The notes beneath the pieces were generated by a model. It was not told the origin of the DNA and ran no database searches. It saw only the letters and a list, made by a program, of their open reading frames with translations. This document shows, one piece after another, positions 9,297 to 19,102 of a stretch of DNA of 38,411 nucleotides (position 1 is the stretch's first letter; each line of letters opens with the position of its first letter). Both the position numbers and the translations under genes were made by a program. The stretch is from Pseudomonas juntendi (GTDB lineage Bacteria; Pseudomonadota; Gammaproteobacteria; Pseudomonadales; Pseudomonadaceae): the NCBI RefSeq assembly GCF_009932375.1, contig NZ_BLJG01000034.1, positions 1-38,411 on the forward strand. Reading direction: 5' to 3'.

Positions 9297-11474
9297 TCAG
9301 AAGTCATAGCGCGCGCCCACCATCATGCTGCGCGACGGCCCATAGAAGTTGAAGGTCGACGTCGAGCCCACGCGCGACAAGTAATCGCGGTCGAACAGGT
9401 TGTTGACGTTGAATGTGGCGGTCAGCTGCGAAGTGACCGGGTACGACAGCATCGCATCCACCGTGGCATACCCTGGCGCATCGATGCGCACGCCACCGTT
9501 CTCGGCGTAAAAGTTGCTCATCGCCGAAATACCGCCACCGATTGCCAGGCCGTTCAACGGGCCTTGGCTGATGGTGTACTTGCTCCACAATGAGGCCTGG
9601 TTGCGCGGCATGATGAAGACCGTGGTCTCGGCATCGCCCTTGACAGTTTCGGTTTCCATCCAGGTGTAGCCGGCCAGCAGTTCCCAGTTCGGCGTCAGCT
9701 TGCCGCTTACTTCCACTTCCGCGCCCTTGACTCGGGTTTCACCGGCGGCTACCGAGTCGGTGGTCGCCACGCCGTCGGCGTCGTACAGGGTGGTAGCACG
9801 GTGCTTGTCGGTCAGGCGGAATACCGACAACCGCGTGTTCAGGTCGCCCCCGAAGTAGCTGCTTTTCAAGCCGAATTCATACTGCTCGCCTTCCCGGGGC
9901 TTCAAAACCCGGCCGCTGCTGTCGGTGGCTGACTGCGGCTTGAACACCTGCGAATAACTGGCGTACAGCGCGTGGGTGTCGGTGAGGTCGTAGACCACGC
10001 CGCCGTATGGGGTGAAGTGGCCGTCGACGCGCTTGCTGTCGTTGGTGCTGGCGCCACTGCCGAGGGTGGTGGTGTAGAAGTCACCGCGGTACCAGCTGAA
10101 ACGCCCACCGGCGATCAGCGCCAGGCGCTCGACGGGGCGGAAGGTAACCTTGGAGTACAGGCCATATTCCTCTTCCTGCATACCGGTTTCGGTGCTGTAG
10201 TTGGGCGACGGCTTGGCAAACTGCTTTGGCGAGTAGGTGTTGACGTTGATGGCGCCCAGGTTGGTCGTGCCATTGAGGTACTCGGTGTCGTAGTTCTTGT
10301 AGTCGCTGCCGACCACGAACTCGCTGACCTGGCCGAAGGTCTCGAACGGCTGGCTGTAGCTGGCGTCCAGCGAGTAGGTGTCCTGCGTGAAATCGCGGGC
10401 GCTGGCACGCTCGGAATTGCCACCGGTAGCGGCGTTGGTGGCGGTGAAGGCGTACAGGTACTGGGTGTCGCGGTGGGAGCCACGGGCAGCAATACGGCCG
10501 TAACCGCCGTTGTCGAAGCGGTGGGTCAGTTCGGCGACCAGGTCGGTGGTCTTGCCGTCGAAGTAGTTCCAGTCGGCCCCGAGGAAGCGTGAATGGCTGA
10601 AGTCGGGCACCTCACCCGACAAGGTGGCCGGGTAGCCATTATGCGGGGTGATGTTCTTCACTTCGTGCATCAGGCCGAACGACACGGCAGTAGCGTCGCT
10701 CAGGTCGATGTCCAGGGCGCCATAGTAGCTATTGCTGGTGTTGGCGTTGTAGTCGACCTCGCCATTGGTGTCATCACGCGAAGCGATGAAGCGCCCACGC
10801 ACACGACCCGCATCGTCGAGCGGCCCGCTCAGGTCGAGTTCTTCGTGGTTGGTGTCCCATGTGCCATAGCTGCCTTCGACGTGGCCCTGGAACTCGGCGG
10901 TGGGGCGCTTGCGCACCATGTTCACGATGCCGCCCAGCTCGCTGGTGCTGCTGAACAGCCCCGCCGGACCGCGCATGATTTCGACCCGGTCGAACGCTGC
11001 CAACGACGGCACAGTACCGAAGATGCTGGCCATAGGCGCCGGTAGCCCGTCGATATTGAACTCGCTGTACTCGTAGCCACGGGCATAGATGGATGAGCGG
11101 CCACTGTCGTTGGTCAGGGTCCGCAGGCCGGCGGTGTACTTGGCCAGGTCATCCAGGTGCACGAACTGGCGATCCTTGACGTAATCCTGGGTGTACACGG
11201 TGATCGACTGCGGGATGTCCTTGAGCGCCGCCGGGGTCTTGGTGCCCACGGTTGCAGCATCGACACTGTAGCCGCCGCTTTGCTCCGAAGGCAGCATGTC
11301 GTACAGGCGGTTGCCCTCGATGGTCAGTGCCGGCAGGTCGAGCGAGTTGCCACCACCGGCCGCCTGCGTCGCTACCGTTTCAGCCAGTGCCGACACCGAA
11401 AAGGGCGCCAGCAGCCCTACTACCAGCCAGCCCCGCACCCGTCGCGGGCCCCCCACACTGTTCAAACCGCTCAT
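9297..11474 (-). CDS. TonB-dependent siderophore receptor
   Basis: Outer-membrane receptor of 725 residues that imports a ferric siderophore using TonB energy. A signal peptide covers about residues 1-31 (cleavage after SALA). The plug contains IPQSITVYTQDYVKDRQ and RVEIMRGPAGLFSSTSELGG; the barrel ends NLFDRDYLSRVGST ... VGARYDF with the C-terminal Phe of outer-membrane barrels. There is no N-terminal signalling (STN) domain, so it is not a FecA/FpvA-type transducer; the neighbouring two-component genes are the better candidate for sensing. The plug style resembles the FhuE-like siderophore receptor family more than FepA, and the ligand cannot be named. A Fur-box-like site lies directly upstream. 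Confidence 0.92.
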   Translation of the reverse strand: MSGLNSVGGPRRVRGWLVVGLLAPFSVSALAETVATQAAGGGNSLDLPALTIEGNRLYDMLPSEQSGGYSVDAATVGTKTPAALKDIPQSITVYTQDYVKDRQFVHLDDLAKYTAGLRTLTNDSGRSSIYARGYEYSEFNIDGLPAPMASIFGTVPSLAAFDRVEIMRGPAGLFSSTSELGGIVNMVRKRPTAEFQGHVEGSYGTWDTNHEELDLSGPLDDAGRVRGRFIASRDDTNGEVDYNANTSNSYYGALDIDLSDATAVSFGLMHEVKNITPHNGYPATLSGEVPDFSHSRFLGADWNYFDGKTTDLVAELTHRFDNGGYGRIAARGSHRDTQYLYAFTATNAATGGNSERASARDFTQDTYSLDASYSQPFETFGQVSEFVVGSDYKNYDTEYLNGTTNLGAINVNTYSPKQFAKPSPNYSTETGMQEEEYGLYSKVTFRPVERLALIAGGRFSWYRGDFYTTTLGSGASTNDSKRVDGHFTPYGGVVYDLTDTHALYASYSQVFKPQSATDSSGRVLKPREGEQYEFGLKSSYFGGDLNTRLSVFRLTDKHRATTLYDADGVATTDSVAAGETRVKGAEVEVSGKLTPNWELLAGYTWMETETVKGDAETTVFIMPRNQASLWSKYTISQGPLNGLAIGGGISAMSNFYAENGGVRIDAPGYATVDAMLSYPVTSQLTATFNVNNLFDRDYLSRVGSTSTFNFYGPSRSMMVGARYDF

Positions 11475-11492
11475 GACACACCCTCGCCCAAT

Positions 11493-11507
11493 TGATAATA
11501 ATTCGCA
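11493..11507 (-). promoter_or_regulatory. Fur-box-like operator of the siderophore receptor
   Basis: TGATAAT-A-ATTCGCA (read on +) matches 12 of 14 positions of the 7-1-7 Fur model TGATAAT-N-ATTATCA. It lies 19 bases upstream of the receptor start codon, where it would cover the promoter. Confidence 0.7.
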
Positions 11508-11627
11508 AACGACAGAAATTGCTTTTTGCGGAAGATACCGGAGCGAAAACCGGGGTGCAGCATGATTAACCTTCTTAACACATTGCGGCGTTGCCCTCGC
11601 CCCACGGTCAATGGGATGATGGCTAAC

Positions 11628-11642
11628 TGATAGAAATTCTCA
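11628..11642 (+). promoter_or_regulatory. Fur-box-like operator of the two-component genes
   Basis: TGATAGA-A-ATTCTCA matches 11 of 14 positions of the same Fur model. It ends 13 bases before the GTG of the response regulator, so a bound repressor would block initiation there. Confidence 0.6.
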
Positions 11643-11655
11643 TTCAAGGCTCAAC

Positions 11656-12348
11656 GTGCCCACCTCACTGCTCCTTGCCGAAGACGACCCACGCCTGCGC
11701 CAGGACCTGGAACGCCATTTCCTCAACCGTGGGTTTCAGGTGCTGGCCTGCGCCAATGGCAGCCAGGCCCTGAATGCCATACGGCAATCACGCTTCGACC
11801 TGATTTTGCTGGACATCATGCTGCCGGGCATCGACGGCCTCAGCCTGCTGGACGAACTGCGCCACCAGCAAGCGGTGCCAGTGATGCTGATGTCGGCGCT
11901 GGGGGCCGAACAGGATCGCATCAGTGGCTTCACCCGGGGCGCGGACGATTACCTGCCCAAGCCGTTCAGCCTGGCCGAACTCGACGCCCGGGTCGATGCC
12001 CTGCTGCGGCGCGTGGCGCTCGACCGCGGGCCGGCGTTGCGGGCCGATGGGGGGGCAGTGATGCTGGACCATGAACGCCAGGACGCCCTTCACCAGGGCA
12101 GGCCTGCCGGGCTGACCGCATCCGAATTCCGCCTGCTGGCCACGCTGCGGGCTCACCCCGGCGAGGCGTTGAGCAAACCTTTCCTCTACCAGACCGTGCT
12201 GCACCGCGCCTACACGCGCCTGGACCGTGGCCTGGATGTGCATGTGTGCAACTTGCGCCGCAAGCTGGCCGACATCAGCGCCCAGCACCTGCAGATCCAG
12301 GCGGTCAGGGGCCAAGGGTACATACTGATAGACACGGACCAGCCCTGA
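11656..12348 (+). CDS. OmpR-family response regulator
   Basis: Cytoplasmic transcription factor of 230 residues. The receiver domain (about 1-115) has the acidic pocket E9-D10-D11, phospho-acceptor D53 (LLDIMLPG), S80 and K102 (YLPKPF). A winged-helix output domain follows (about 140-228; LTASEFRLLATLRAHPGE ... LDVHVCNLRRKLADIS). The start is a GTG with AAGG shortly upstream. Its stop overlaps the sensor kinase start. Its position, divergent from a siderophore receptor lacking a signalling domain, suggests that it activates that receptor in response to the siderophore, in the manner of PfeR of P. aeruginosa; that role is inferred. Confidence 0.92.
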   Translation: MPTSLLLAEDDPRLRQDLERHFLNRGFQVLACANGSQALNAIRQSRFDLILLDIMLPGIDGLSLLDELRHQQAVPVMLMSALGAEQDRISGFTRGADDYLPKPFSLAELDARVDALLRRVALDRGPALRADGGAVMLDHERQDALHQGRPAGLTASEFRLLATLRAHPGEALSKPFLYQTVLHRAYTRLDRGLDVHVCNLRRKLADISAQHLQIQAVRGQGYILIDTDQP

Positions 12349-13694
12349 TGCGGCGGCACCCCCTACTGTGGAAACTGGCCCTGTTGCAGGTCGGTTTCTG
12401 TCTGCTGCTGACCTGGCTAATCTGGACCTGGGGGCTGTCGGTGGAACGCAGTACCTACTTCCTGTCGCCGGCTGACCAGCAATACCTGGCGCGCTACGCG
12501 CAACAGGCCGAACACGCCTGGAACCAAGGCGGCGCCACGGGCGCCGAAGCCTGGCGCAGGCAGCTGCAACGTACCGAAGGCACCTGGGCAGCCTTGATCG
12601 GCCCCCACCTGCAAAGCCTGGGCACCACGCCACTGAGCGCCGAGGAGGCCAGCCACCTTACCTTCATGCGCAAGCTGAACTGGCCCATGAGCCGGCGCCT
12701 GCAGGACGAACTGCCGTACGTCAGCATCGCGTTCCCGCAACACCCCGAAAACGGCCGGCTGGTGATGCAATTACCCGAACGCCTGCTACCCACTGGCCTT
12801 ACGCCCTGGACCCACCTGATCACCCATGGGGTCGCCCCCACCCTGCTTGCCCTGTTGCTGGGCCTGGCCCTGTACCGCCATCTGGTAGTTCCCCTGAACC
12901 GCCTGCGGGACCGGGCCGACGCCTTGCGGGCCGACGACCTAGACAGCCCCGCGCTGCCGTTGCAGGAGCGCCGCGATGAGCTGGGTGAGCTGGCCCAAGC
13001 CTTCGAGCACATGGCGGTACGCCTGCGCCAGAGCCTGGAGCAACAGCGCCTGCTGCTGCGTACGCTGTCCCACGAGCTGCGTACGCCGTTGGCGCGGCTG
13101 CGCATCGCCCATGACAGCGACTTGCCGCCGCCGCAGTTGCGCGAGCGCCTGGACCGCGAAGTCGCCGACATGCAAAAGCTGCTGGAGGACACCCTGGACC
13201 TGGCCTGGCTGGACACCGAACAGCCCAGCCTGCCGACCGAGCCGGTACTGATGGTGGCCGTCTGGGAAGCCTTGTGCCAGGACGTCTGTTTCGAAAGTGG
13301 CTGGGCGCCAAGCCGCCTGCCTTGTTCGCTGGGCACCGCGTGCCGGGTGCAGGCCAACCTCGACAGCCTGGCCCAGGCCCTGGAAAACCTGATCCGCAAT
13401 GCCGTTCGCCACTCGCCCGCCGAAGGCCGGGTCAGCCTGGATGGCTGGCGCGAGGGGGATTACTGGCACCTGCGCCTGAGTGACCAGGGGCCGGGGGTCG
13501 CGCACGCCGACCTGGAGCGCATCTTCCAGCCTTACCAGCGGCTGACCGAAAGTGGCGCTGGCTTTGGCCTGGGCCTGGCCATCGCCCGCCGCGCCATCGA
13601 ACTGCAGGGTGGCCGCTTGTGGGCCAGCAATGGCCACCCAGGCCTGTGCCTGCACATGACCTTGCCGGCGGCCCGGGACTGTTTAGAAAGTTAA
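12348..13694 (+). CDS. Sensor histidine kinase
   Basis: Inner-membrane kinase of 448 residues paired with the preceding response regulator. TM1 is about 8-30, the periplasmic sensor region about 31-158 and TM2 about 160-178, followed by a HAMP linker. The H-box is TLSHELRTPLARLR with phospho-acceptor H242. The ATPase domain has the N-box ENLIRNAVRHS, G1 DQGPG and G2 GFGLGLAIARRA. The ATG at 12348 overlaps the regulator stop (TGATG), which is why I prefer it to an earlier in-frame start. The short periplasmic loop could bind a siderophore or a sensor partner; the ligand is unknown. Confidence 0.92.
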   Translation: MRRHPLLWKLALLQVGFCLLLTWLIWTWGLSVERSTYFLSPADQQYLARYAQQAEHAWNQGGATGAEAWRRQLQRTEGTWAALIGPHLQSLGTTPLSAEEASHLTFMRKLNWPMSRRLQDELPYVSIAFPQHPENGRLVMQLPERLLPTGLTPWTHLITHGVAPTLLALLLGLALYRHLVVPLNRLRDRADALRADDLDSPALPLQERRDELGELAQAFEHMAVRLRQSLEQQRLLLRTLSHELRTPLARLRIAHDSDLPPPQLRERLDREVADMQKLLEDTLDLAWLDTEQPSLPTEPVLMVAVWEALCQDVCFESGWAPSRLPCSLGTACRVQANLDSLAQALENLIRNAVRHSPAEGRVSLDGWREGDYWHLRLSDQGPGVAHADLERIFQPYQRLTESGAGFGLGLAIARRAIELQGGRLWASNGHPGLCLHMTLPAARDCLES

Positions 13695-14678
<984 letters not shown>

Positions 14679-14740
14679 GCCTGTCAGCACCTTCCACAAC
14701 GCCCGCCCCACGCTACCGCCAAAGGTCGTAGAACCGCGGC

Positions 14741-14771
14741 TTGCCAGCGGGGTGGCCACGTGCGGTATGCT
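14741..14771 (+). promoter_or_regulatory. Candidate promoter of the ribB riboswitch transcript
   Basis: TTGCCA (14741-14746) and TATGCT (14766-14771) are separated by 19 bases, slightly long. The predicted start near 14778 coincides with the 5' edge of the FMN aptamer, which supports it. Confidence 0.45.
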
Positions 14772-14777
14772 GTGGCG

Positions 14778-14915
14778 GTCTTCAGGGCGGGGTGAAAGTC
14801 CCCACCGGCGGTAAATCGAAAGATGAGCCCGCGAGCGCCCCGGCCATGCCGGGGGTCAGCAGATCTGGTGCAACTCCAGAGCCGACGGTCATAGTCCGGA
14901 TGAAAGAAGGCGTCA
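14778..14915 (+). promoter_or_regulatory. FMN riboswitch (RFN element)
   Basis: The conserved blocks of the flavin mononucleotide aptamer appear in order: TTCAGGGCGGGGTGAAAGTC, CCACCGGCGGTAA, AGATGAGCCCGCGAGCG, GGTCAGCAGATCTGGTG, ACTCCAGAGCCGACGG, and TAGTCCGGATGAAAGAAGG. A GC-rich hairpin (about 14915-14942) and a short T-stretch near 14949 follow and may be the expression platform. It lies upstream of ribB, so high FMN is expected to reduce DHBP synthase expression. Confidence 0.96.
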
Positions 14916-14995
14916 GGCGGGGGCCATCCGGGCGCCCCTGCGCACGCATTTTGTTCGCCCCGAGACGTTCATCGATCATTCACGAGGAGCGTTTC

Positions 14996-15646
14996 ATGTC
15001 CACCCAGCACCACGCGCACTACCCCAATGTTTCCGCCGCCATCGCCGCCTTCAAGGCTGGGCGCCCTGTACTGTTGCTGGACGATGACGACCGCGAAAAC
15101 GAGGCGGACATCATTGCCGCCGCCGAAAACATTACGCTGCAAACCATGGCCATGATGATTCGCGATTGCAGCGGTATCGTCTGCCTGTGCCTGGACGAAG
15201 CCACCGTCGACGCGTTGCAGCTGGCGCCCATGGTGCAGAACAACCAGGCCCGCCATGGCACCGGCTTCACCGTCACCATCGAGGCGGCCGAAGGGATCAC
15301 CACCGGGGTTTCTGCCCAGGACCGCCTCACCACCATTGCTGCGGCACTGCGTTCCAGCGCCGAACAGCGTCATATCGTCAGCCCGGGGCATGTGTTCCCG
15401 CTGCGTGCGCGCAATGGCGGCGTGCTGGCCCGCCGTGGGCATACCGAAGGTTCGGTGGACCTGGCCCGCCTTGCCGGCCTGCGCCCGGCGGCAGTGCTGT
15501 GCGAACTGATGAACCCGGACGGGACCATGGCCCGTGGCGAACAGGTGGCGGTGTACGCGCGGCAGTACAATCTGCCGGTGCTGACCATTGAAGAGCTGGC
15601 GCGGTACCGGGAGGCGATGGTGGCGCTGGAAGCCGAGCCGGCCTGA
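14996..15646 (+). CDS. ribB: 3,4-dihydroxy-2-butanone 4-phosphate synthase RibB
   Basis: Converts ribulose 5-phosphate to the four-carbon riboflavin precursor; 216 residues, a complete stand-alone enzyme. The acidic metal site is [10 protein letters not shown] at 29-38, followed by [29 protein letters not shown] and [14 protein letters not shown]. The start at 14996 has a strong GAGGAG at 14984-14989. It is preceded by the FMN riboswitch and is monocistronic, ending at a REP pair. The window also encodes a second DHBP synthase domain in RibBX, so this copy is probably the flavin-responsive one. Confidence 0.96.
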   Translation: MSTQHHAHYPNVSAAIAAFKAGRPVLLLDDDDRENEADIIAAAENITLQTMAMMIRDCSGIVCLCLDEATVDALQLAPMVQNNQARHGTGFTVTIEAAEGITTGVSAQDRLTTIAAALRSSAEQRHIVSPGHVFPLRARNGGVLARRGHTEGSVDLARLAGLRPAAVLCELMNPDGTMARGEQVAVYARQYNLPVLTIEELARYREAMVALEAEPA

Positions 15647-15647
15647 C

Positions 15648-15744
15648 AGGCCCAATTCGCGGGCACGCCCGCTCCCACAGGTATGGCGCAGCGCTTGAAG
15701 GCTGTGATGTACCTGTGGTAGCGGGCGTGCCCGCGAAAGGGCCT
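15648..15744. repeat. Inverted pair of P. putida REP elements
   Basis: Two REP copies face each other at 15648-15681 and 15712-15744, each with the core TTCGCGGGCACGCCCGCT (the second as reverse complement), about 30 bases apart. They sit between ribB and the xseB promoter. Confidence 0.92.
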
Positions 15745-15772
15745 GTGAAACCAACCTCACGGCCCCGGAAGT

Positions 15773-15801
15773 TTGCTCCCCCCGCCCTGCTCTGCTAGTG
15801 T
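15773..15801 (+). promoter_or_regulatory. Candidate promoter of xseB-ispA
   Basis: TTGCTC (15773-15778) and TAGTGT (15796-15801) are 17 bases apart, and the -10 is preceded by TGC (extended -10). It lies 33 bases before the xseB start codon. Confidence 0.55.
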
Positions 15802-15834
15802 CGCGCCGTTCTGAATGCCTCCGAGACAGTCGCC

Positions 15835-16077
15835 ATGGCCCGCAAAAAATCCTCCCTTGATTTCGAGCAATCCCTCGCAGACCTGCAAACACTGGTCGAG
15901 CGCCTGGAGAACGGCGAGTTGTCGCTGGAAGAGTCGCTGGCCGCTTTCGAGCAAGGCATCGCGCTGACCCGAGAATGCCAAGGTGCCCTGGCCCAGGCCG
16001 AGCAGAAGGTGCAAATTCTGCTGGAGCGTGACGGCGAGCTGGCTGCCCAGCCCTTCGACGCGGAGCCCGAAGCATGA
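15835..16077 (+). CDS. xseB: Exodeoxyribonuclease VII small subunit XseB
   Basis: Small subunit, 80 residues, of the cytoplasmic single-strand exonuclease VII. It is entirely helical: [20 protein letters not shown], then [20 protein letters not shown] and [20 protein letters not shown], the typical family sequence. Its stop overlaps the ispA start (ATGA), the conserved xseB-ispA-dxs order of proteobacteria. The large subunit XseA is not in this window. Confidence 0.96.
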   Translation: MARKKSSLDFEQSLADLQTLVERLENGELSLEESLAAFEQGIALTRECQGALAQAEQKVQILLERDGELAAQPFDAEPEA

Positions 16078-16961
16078 TCGGCAGCTACCAGGCCAGTTGC
16101 CAGAGGCGGGTGGATGCAGCCCTCGAACCGCTGTTCGTCGCCCCGACCAAAGAACTCGAACGCCTCTATGCCGCCATGCGCTACAGCGTGATGAACGGCG
16201 GCAAACGCGTGCGGCCACTGCTGGCCTACGCCGCGTGCGAAGCCCTGGGTGCCCCGGCCGAACAGGCCAACGGCGCGGCCTGTGCGGTGGAGCTGATCCA
16301 TGCCTACTCGCTGGTGCATGACGACTTGCCTGCCATGGATGACGACGACCTGCGCCGGGGCCAGCCCACCACGCACAAGGCCTTCGACGAAGCCTGCGCC
16401 ATCCTGGCCGGTGACGGGTTGCAGAGCCTGGCGTTCAGCGCCCTGCTCGATCCGCACCTCAGCCCGCAGGCCGACAGCGTCCGCCTGGCCATGGTCCAGG
16501 CCCTGGCCACGGCCGCCGGCCCAGCCGGCATGGTGGGCGGCCAGGCCATCGACCTTGGCTCGGTCGGGCTGAAGCTCGACCAGCGGGCACTGGCATTCAT
16601 GCACAGGCACAAGACCGGCGCCCTGATCGAAGCCAGCGTGCGCCTGGGCGCACTGGCCAGCGCCCGTGCCGGCCAGCAGCAACTGGACGCCCTGCAAACT
16701 TATGCACAGGCCATCGGCCTGGCATTCCAGGTTCAGGACGACATCCTCGACGTGGAAGGCGACACCGCCACCCTGGGCAAACGCCAAGGGGCAGACATCG
16801 CCCGTGACAAACCGACCTACCCGGCCCTGCTGGGCCTGGACGCGGCCAAGGCCTATGCGATCGAACTGCGCGACCAGGCGCTGGTCGCACTGGAAGGGTT
16901 CGGCGAAAAAGCCGAGCCGCTGCGGGCACTGGCGCGCTATATCGTCGAGCGCCGCAACTAA
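16074..16961 (+). CDS. ispA: Farnesyl diphosphate synthase IspA
   Basis: Short-chain trans-prenyltransferase of 295 residues that condenses isopentenyl diphosphate with dimethylallyl and geranyl diphosphate. The first aspartate-rich motif is DDLPAMDD at 83-90, with the two-residue insertion typical of bacterial FPP synthases; the second is DDILD at 222-226. GGKRVRPLL marks the substrate-binding lysine/arginine pair. It overlaps xseB by four bases and precedes dxs, placing the first step of the MEP route and a prenyl elongation step together. Confidence 0.97.
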   Translation: MIGSYQASCQRRVDAALEPLFVAPTKELERLYAAMRYSVMNGGKRVRPLLAYAACEALGAPAEQANGAACAVELIHAYSLVHDDLPAMDDDDLRRGQPTTHKAFDEACAILAGDGLQSLAFSALLDPHLSPQADSVRLAMVQALATAAGPAGMVGGQAIDLGSVGLKLDQRALAFMHRHKTGALIEASVRLGALASARAGQQQLDALQTYAQAIGLAFQVQDDILDVEGDTATLGKRQGADIARDKPTYPALLGLDAAKAYAIELRDQALVALEGFGEKAEPLRALARYIVERRN

Positions 16962-17068
16962 GCACGGATACCCGCGCCATTGGGGTGTCACAAGCAGTGG
17001 TCGAATGGGCACTTTTCCCACAATGGGGTAAACTGCCGCGTCTTCACACACCTATAACGACTCGCCTG

Positions 17069-18964
17069 ATGCCCACGACGTTTCAAGAGATTCCCCGCGA
17101 ACGCCCGGTCACGCCGTTGCTCGACCGCGCTGACACGCCTGCCGGCCTGCGCCGGTTGGCCGAAGCCGACCTGGAGACCCTGGCCGACGAGTTGCGCCAG
17201 GAGCTGCTGTATACCGTGGGGCAGACCGGTGGGCATTTTGGTGCCGGCCTGGGCGTGATCGAACTGACCATCGCCCTGCACTACGTGTTCGACACCCCGG
17301 ACGACCGGCTGGTGTGGGACGTGGGCCACCAGGCCTACCCGCACAAGATTCTGACCGGGCGCCGTAACCGCATGCTCAGCCTGCGCCAGAAGGACGGTAT
17401 CGCCGCCTTCCCGCGCCGCAGCGAAAGCGAGTACGACACCTTTGGCGTGGGCCACTCCAGTACCTCGATCAGCGCAGCGCTGGGCATGGCCATTGCCGCC
17501 CGCCTGCAGAACAGCGCGCGCAAGTCGATCGCCGTGATCGGTGATGGCGCCCTCACCGCCGGCATGGCCTTCGAGGCGTTGAACCACGCCCAGGAAGTCA
17601 ATGCCGACATGCTGGTGATCCTCAACGACAACGACATGTCGATTTCGCGCAATGTCGGCGGCCTCTCCAACTACCTGGCCAAAATCCTGTCCAGCCGCAC
17701 CTACGCAAGCATGCGCGAAGGCAGCAAGAAAGTGCTGTCGCGCCTGCCCGGTGCCTGGGAAATCGCCCGGCGCACCGAAGAGTACGCCAAGGGCATGCTG
17801 GTGCCGGGTACATTGTTCGAAGAGCTGGGCTGGAACTACATCGGCCCGATCGACGGCCATGACCTGCCCACCATGATCGCCACCTTGCGCAACATGCGTG
17901 ACCTGAAGGGCCCGCAGTTCCTGCACGTGGTGACCAAGAAGGGCAAGGGCTTCGCCCCCGCCGAACTCGACCCTATCGGCTACCACGCCATCACCAAGCT
18001 GGAGCCCGCCGACAAGCCTGTCGCACCGAAGAAGGCCAGCGGGCCGAAATACTCCGCGGTGTTCGGCCAGTGGCTGTGCGACATGGCCGCTGCCGACAAC
18101 CGCCTGGTGGGCATCACCCCGGCGATGAAGGAAGGCTCCGACCTGGTCGATTTCAGCGAGCGCTACCCGCAACGCTACTTCGATGTGGCGATCGCCGAGC
18201 AGCACGCCGTCACCCTGGCAGCCGGCATGGCCTGCGAGGGCAGCAAGCCCGTGGTGGCGATCTACTCCACCTTCCTGCAGCGCGCCTACGACCAGCTCAT
18301 CCACGATGTGGCGGTGCAGAACCTCGATGTGCTGTTCGCCATCGACCGCGCCGGGCTGGTGGGCGAAGACGGGCCGACCCATGCGGGTAGCTACGACCTG
18401 TCTTACCTGCGCTGCATCCCGGGCATGCTGGTGATGACCCCCAGCGACGAGAACGAGCTGCGCAAGATGCTCAGCACCGGCCACCTGTACAACGGCCCGG
18501 CTGCCGTGCGCTACCCCCGCGGCACCGGCCCGAACGCGCCGATCAGCGGCGACCTAGAGCCGCTGCAAATCGGCAAGGGCGTGGTCCGCCGCCAAGGCCA
18601 GACAGTCGCCCTGCTGGTGTTCGGCGTGCAGTTGGCAGAGGCCATGCAGGTTGCCGAGCAGATCAATGCCACCGTGGTCGACATGCGCTTCGTCAAACCT
18701 CTGGACGAAGCCCTGGTGCTGGAACTGGCTGGCAGCCATAAGCTGCTGGTCACCGTCGAAGAGAACGCCATCATGGGTGGCGCTGGCGCTGCGGTAGGCG
18801 AGTTCCTGGCCAGCCAGGCCGTGGTCAAGCCGCTGCTGCACCTGGGCCTGCCTGATATCTACGTCGAACATGCCAAGCCGGCGCAGATGCTGGCCGAATG
18901 CGGGCTGGATGCGGCCGGGATTGAGGCTTCGGTGAAAGCCCGCATGGCCAAGCTCGGCTTGTAA
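17069..18964 (+). CDS. dxs: 1-deoxy-D-xylulose-5-phosphate synthase
   Basis: Thiamine-diphosphate enzyme of 631 residues catalysing the first step of the MEP isoprenoid pathway from pyruvate and glyceraldehyde 3-phosphate. [15 protein letters not shown] carries an active-site histidine. The cofactor motif runs from GDGALTAG (about 158) to NDNDMSIS. E377 in VAIAEQHAV is the catalytic glutamate, and [15 protein letters not shown] and PRGTGPN complete the site. The ATG at 17069 matches the usual N-terminus ([13 protein letters not shown]). A TATAAC at 17053-17058 may be a -10 box, so dxs may also have its own promoter besides read-through from ispA. Confidence 0.97.
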   Translation: MPTTFQEIPRERPVTPLLDRADTPAGLRRLAEADLETLADELRQELLYTVGQTGGHFGAGLGVIELTIALHYVFDTPDDRLVWDVGHQAYPHKILTGRRNRMLSLRQKDGIAAFPRRSESEYDTFGVGHSSTSISAALGMAIAARLQNSARKSIAVIGDGALTAGMAFEALNHAQEVNADMLVILNDNDMSISRNVGGLSNYLAKILSSRTYASMREGSKKVLSRLPGAWEIARRTEEYAKGMLVPGTLFEELGWNYIGPIDGHDLPTMIATLRNMRDLKGPQFLHVVTKKGKGFAPAELDPIGYHAITKLEPADKPVAPKKASGPKYSAVFGQWLCDMAAADNRLVGITPAMKEGSDLVDFSERYPQRYFDVAIAEQHAVTLAAGMACEGSKPVVAIYSTFLQRAYDQLIHDVAVQNLDVLFAIDRAGLVGEDGPTHAGSYDLSYLRCIPGMLVMTPSDENELRKMLSTGHLYNGPAAVRYPRGTGPNAPISGDLEPLQIGKGVVRRQGQTVALLVFGVQLAEAMQVAEQINATVVDMRFVKPLDEALVLELAGSHKLLVTVEENAIMGGAGAAVGEFLASQAVVKPLLHLGLPDIYVEHAKPAQMLAECGLDAAGIEASVKARMAKLGL

Positions 18965-18969
18965 TCCCC

Positions 18970-18990
18970 GGGGCCGCCTTGCGGCCCTTT
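18970..18990 (+). terminator. Terminator hairpin of dxs
   Basis: GGGCCGC (18971-18977), loop CTT, GCGGCCC (18981-18987) and then TTT. It begins six bases after the dxs stop and also forms the left edge of the repeat module next to it. Confidence 0.65.
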
Positions 18991-19088
18991 CGCGACACAA
19001 GGCCGCTCAGAGACCGCGCCCGCTCTACCGGTTTGTGCAATACCTGTAGGAGCGGCCTTGTGTCGCGATCGAGGGCGCAGCCCTCGCA
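18990..19088. repeat. Inverted pair of the TCGCGACACAAGGCCGCT repeat
   Basis: A perfect 18-bp inverted repeat: TCGCGACACAAGGCCGCT at 18990-19007 and its reverse complement at 19051-19068, with 43 bases between. Each copy adjoins a small GGGC(C/T)GC-type hairpin on its outer side. The right copy reaches to within about 15 bases of the btuB start. A further copy lies at 38107-38142. Confidence 0.9.
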
Positions 19089-19102
19089 AAATGGTACTGC
19101 TT

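Noticed and set aside
12246..12347. Earlier start for the histidine kinase
   Set aside because: This would run through the DNA-binding domain of the response regulator in another frame. The ATG at 12348 overlaps the regulator stop as in most two-component operons.
14741..14995. N-terminal extension of RibB through the riboswitch
   Set aside because: The frame is open by chance across the aptamer. The strong GAGGAG and the family N-terminus put the start at 14996.
18965..19102. Cobalamin riboswitch ahead of btuB
   Set aside because: I looked for the B12 box GCCACTG and the flanking helices and did not find them; the space is filled by a repeat pair.
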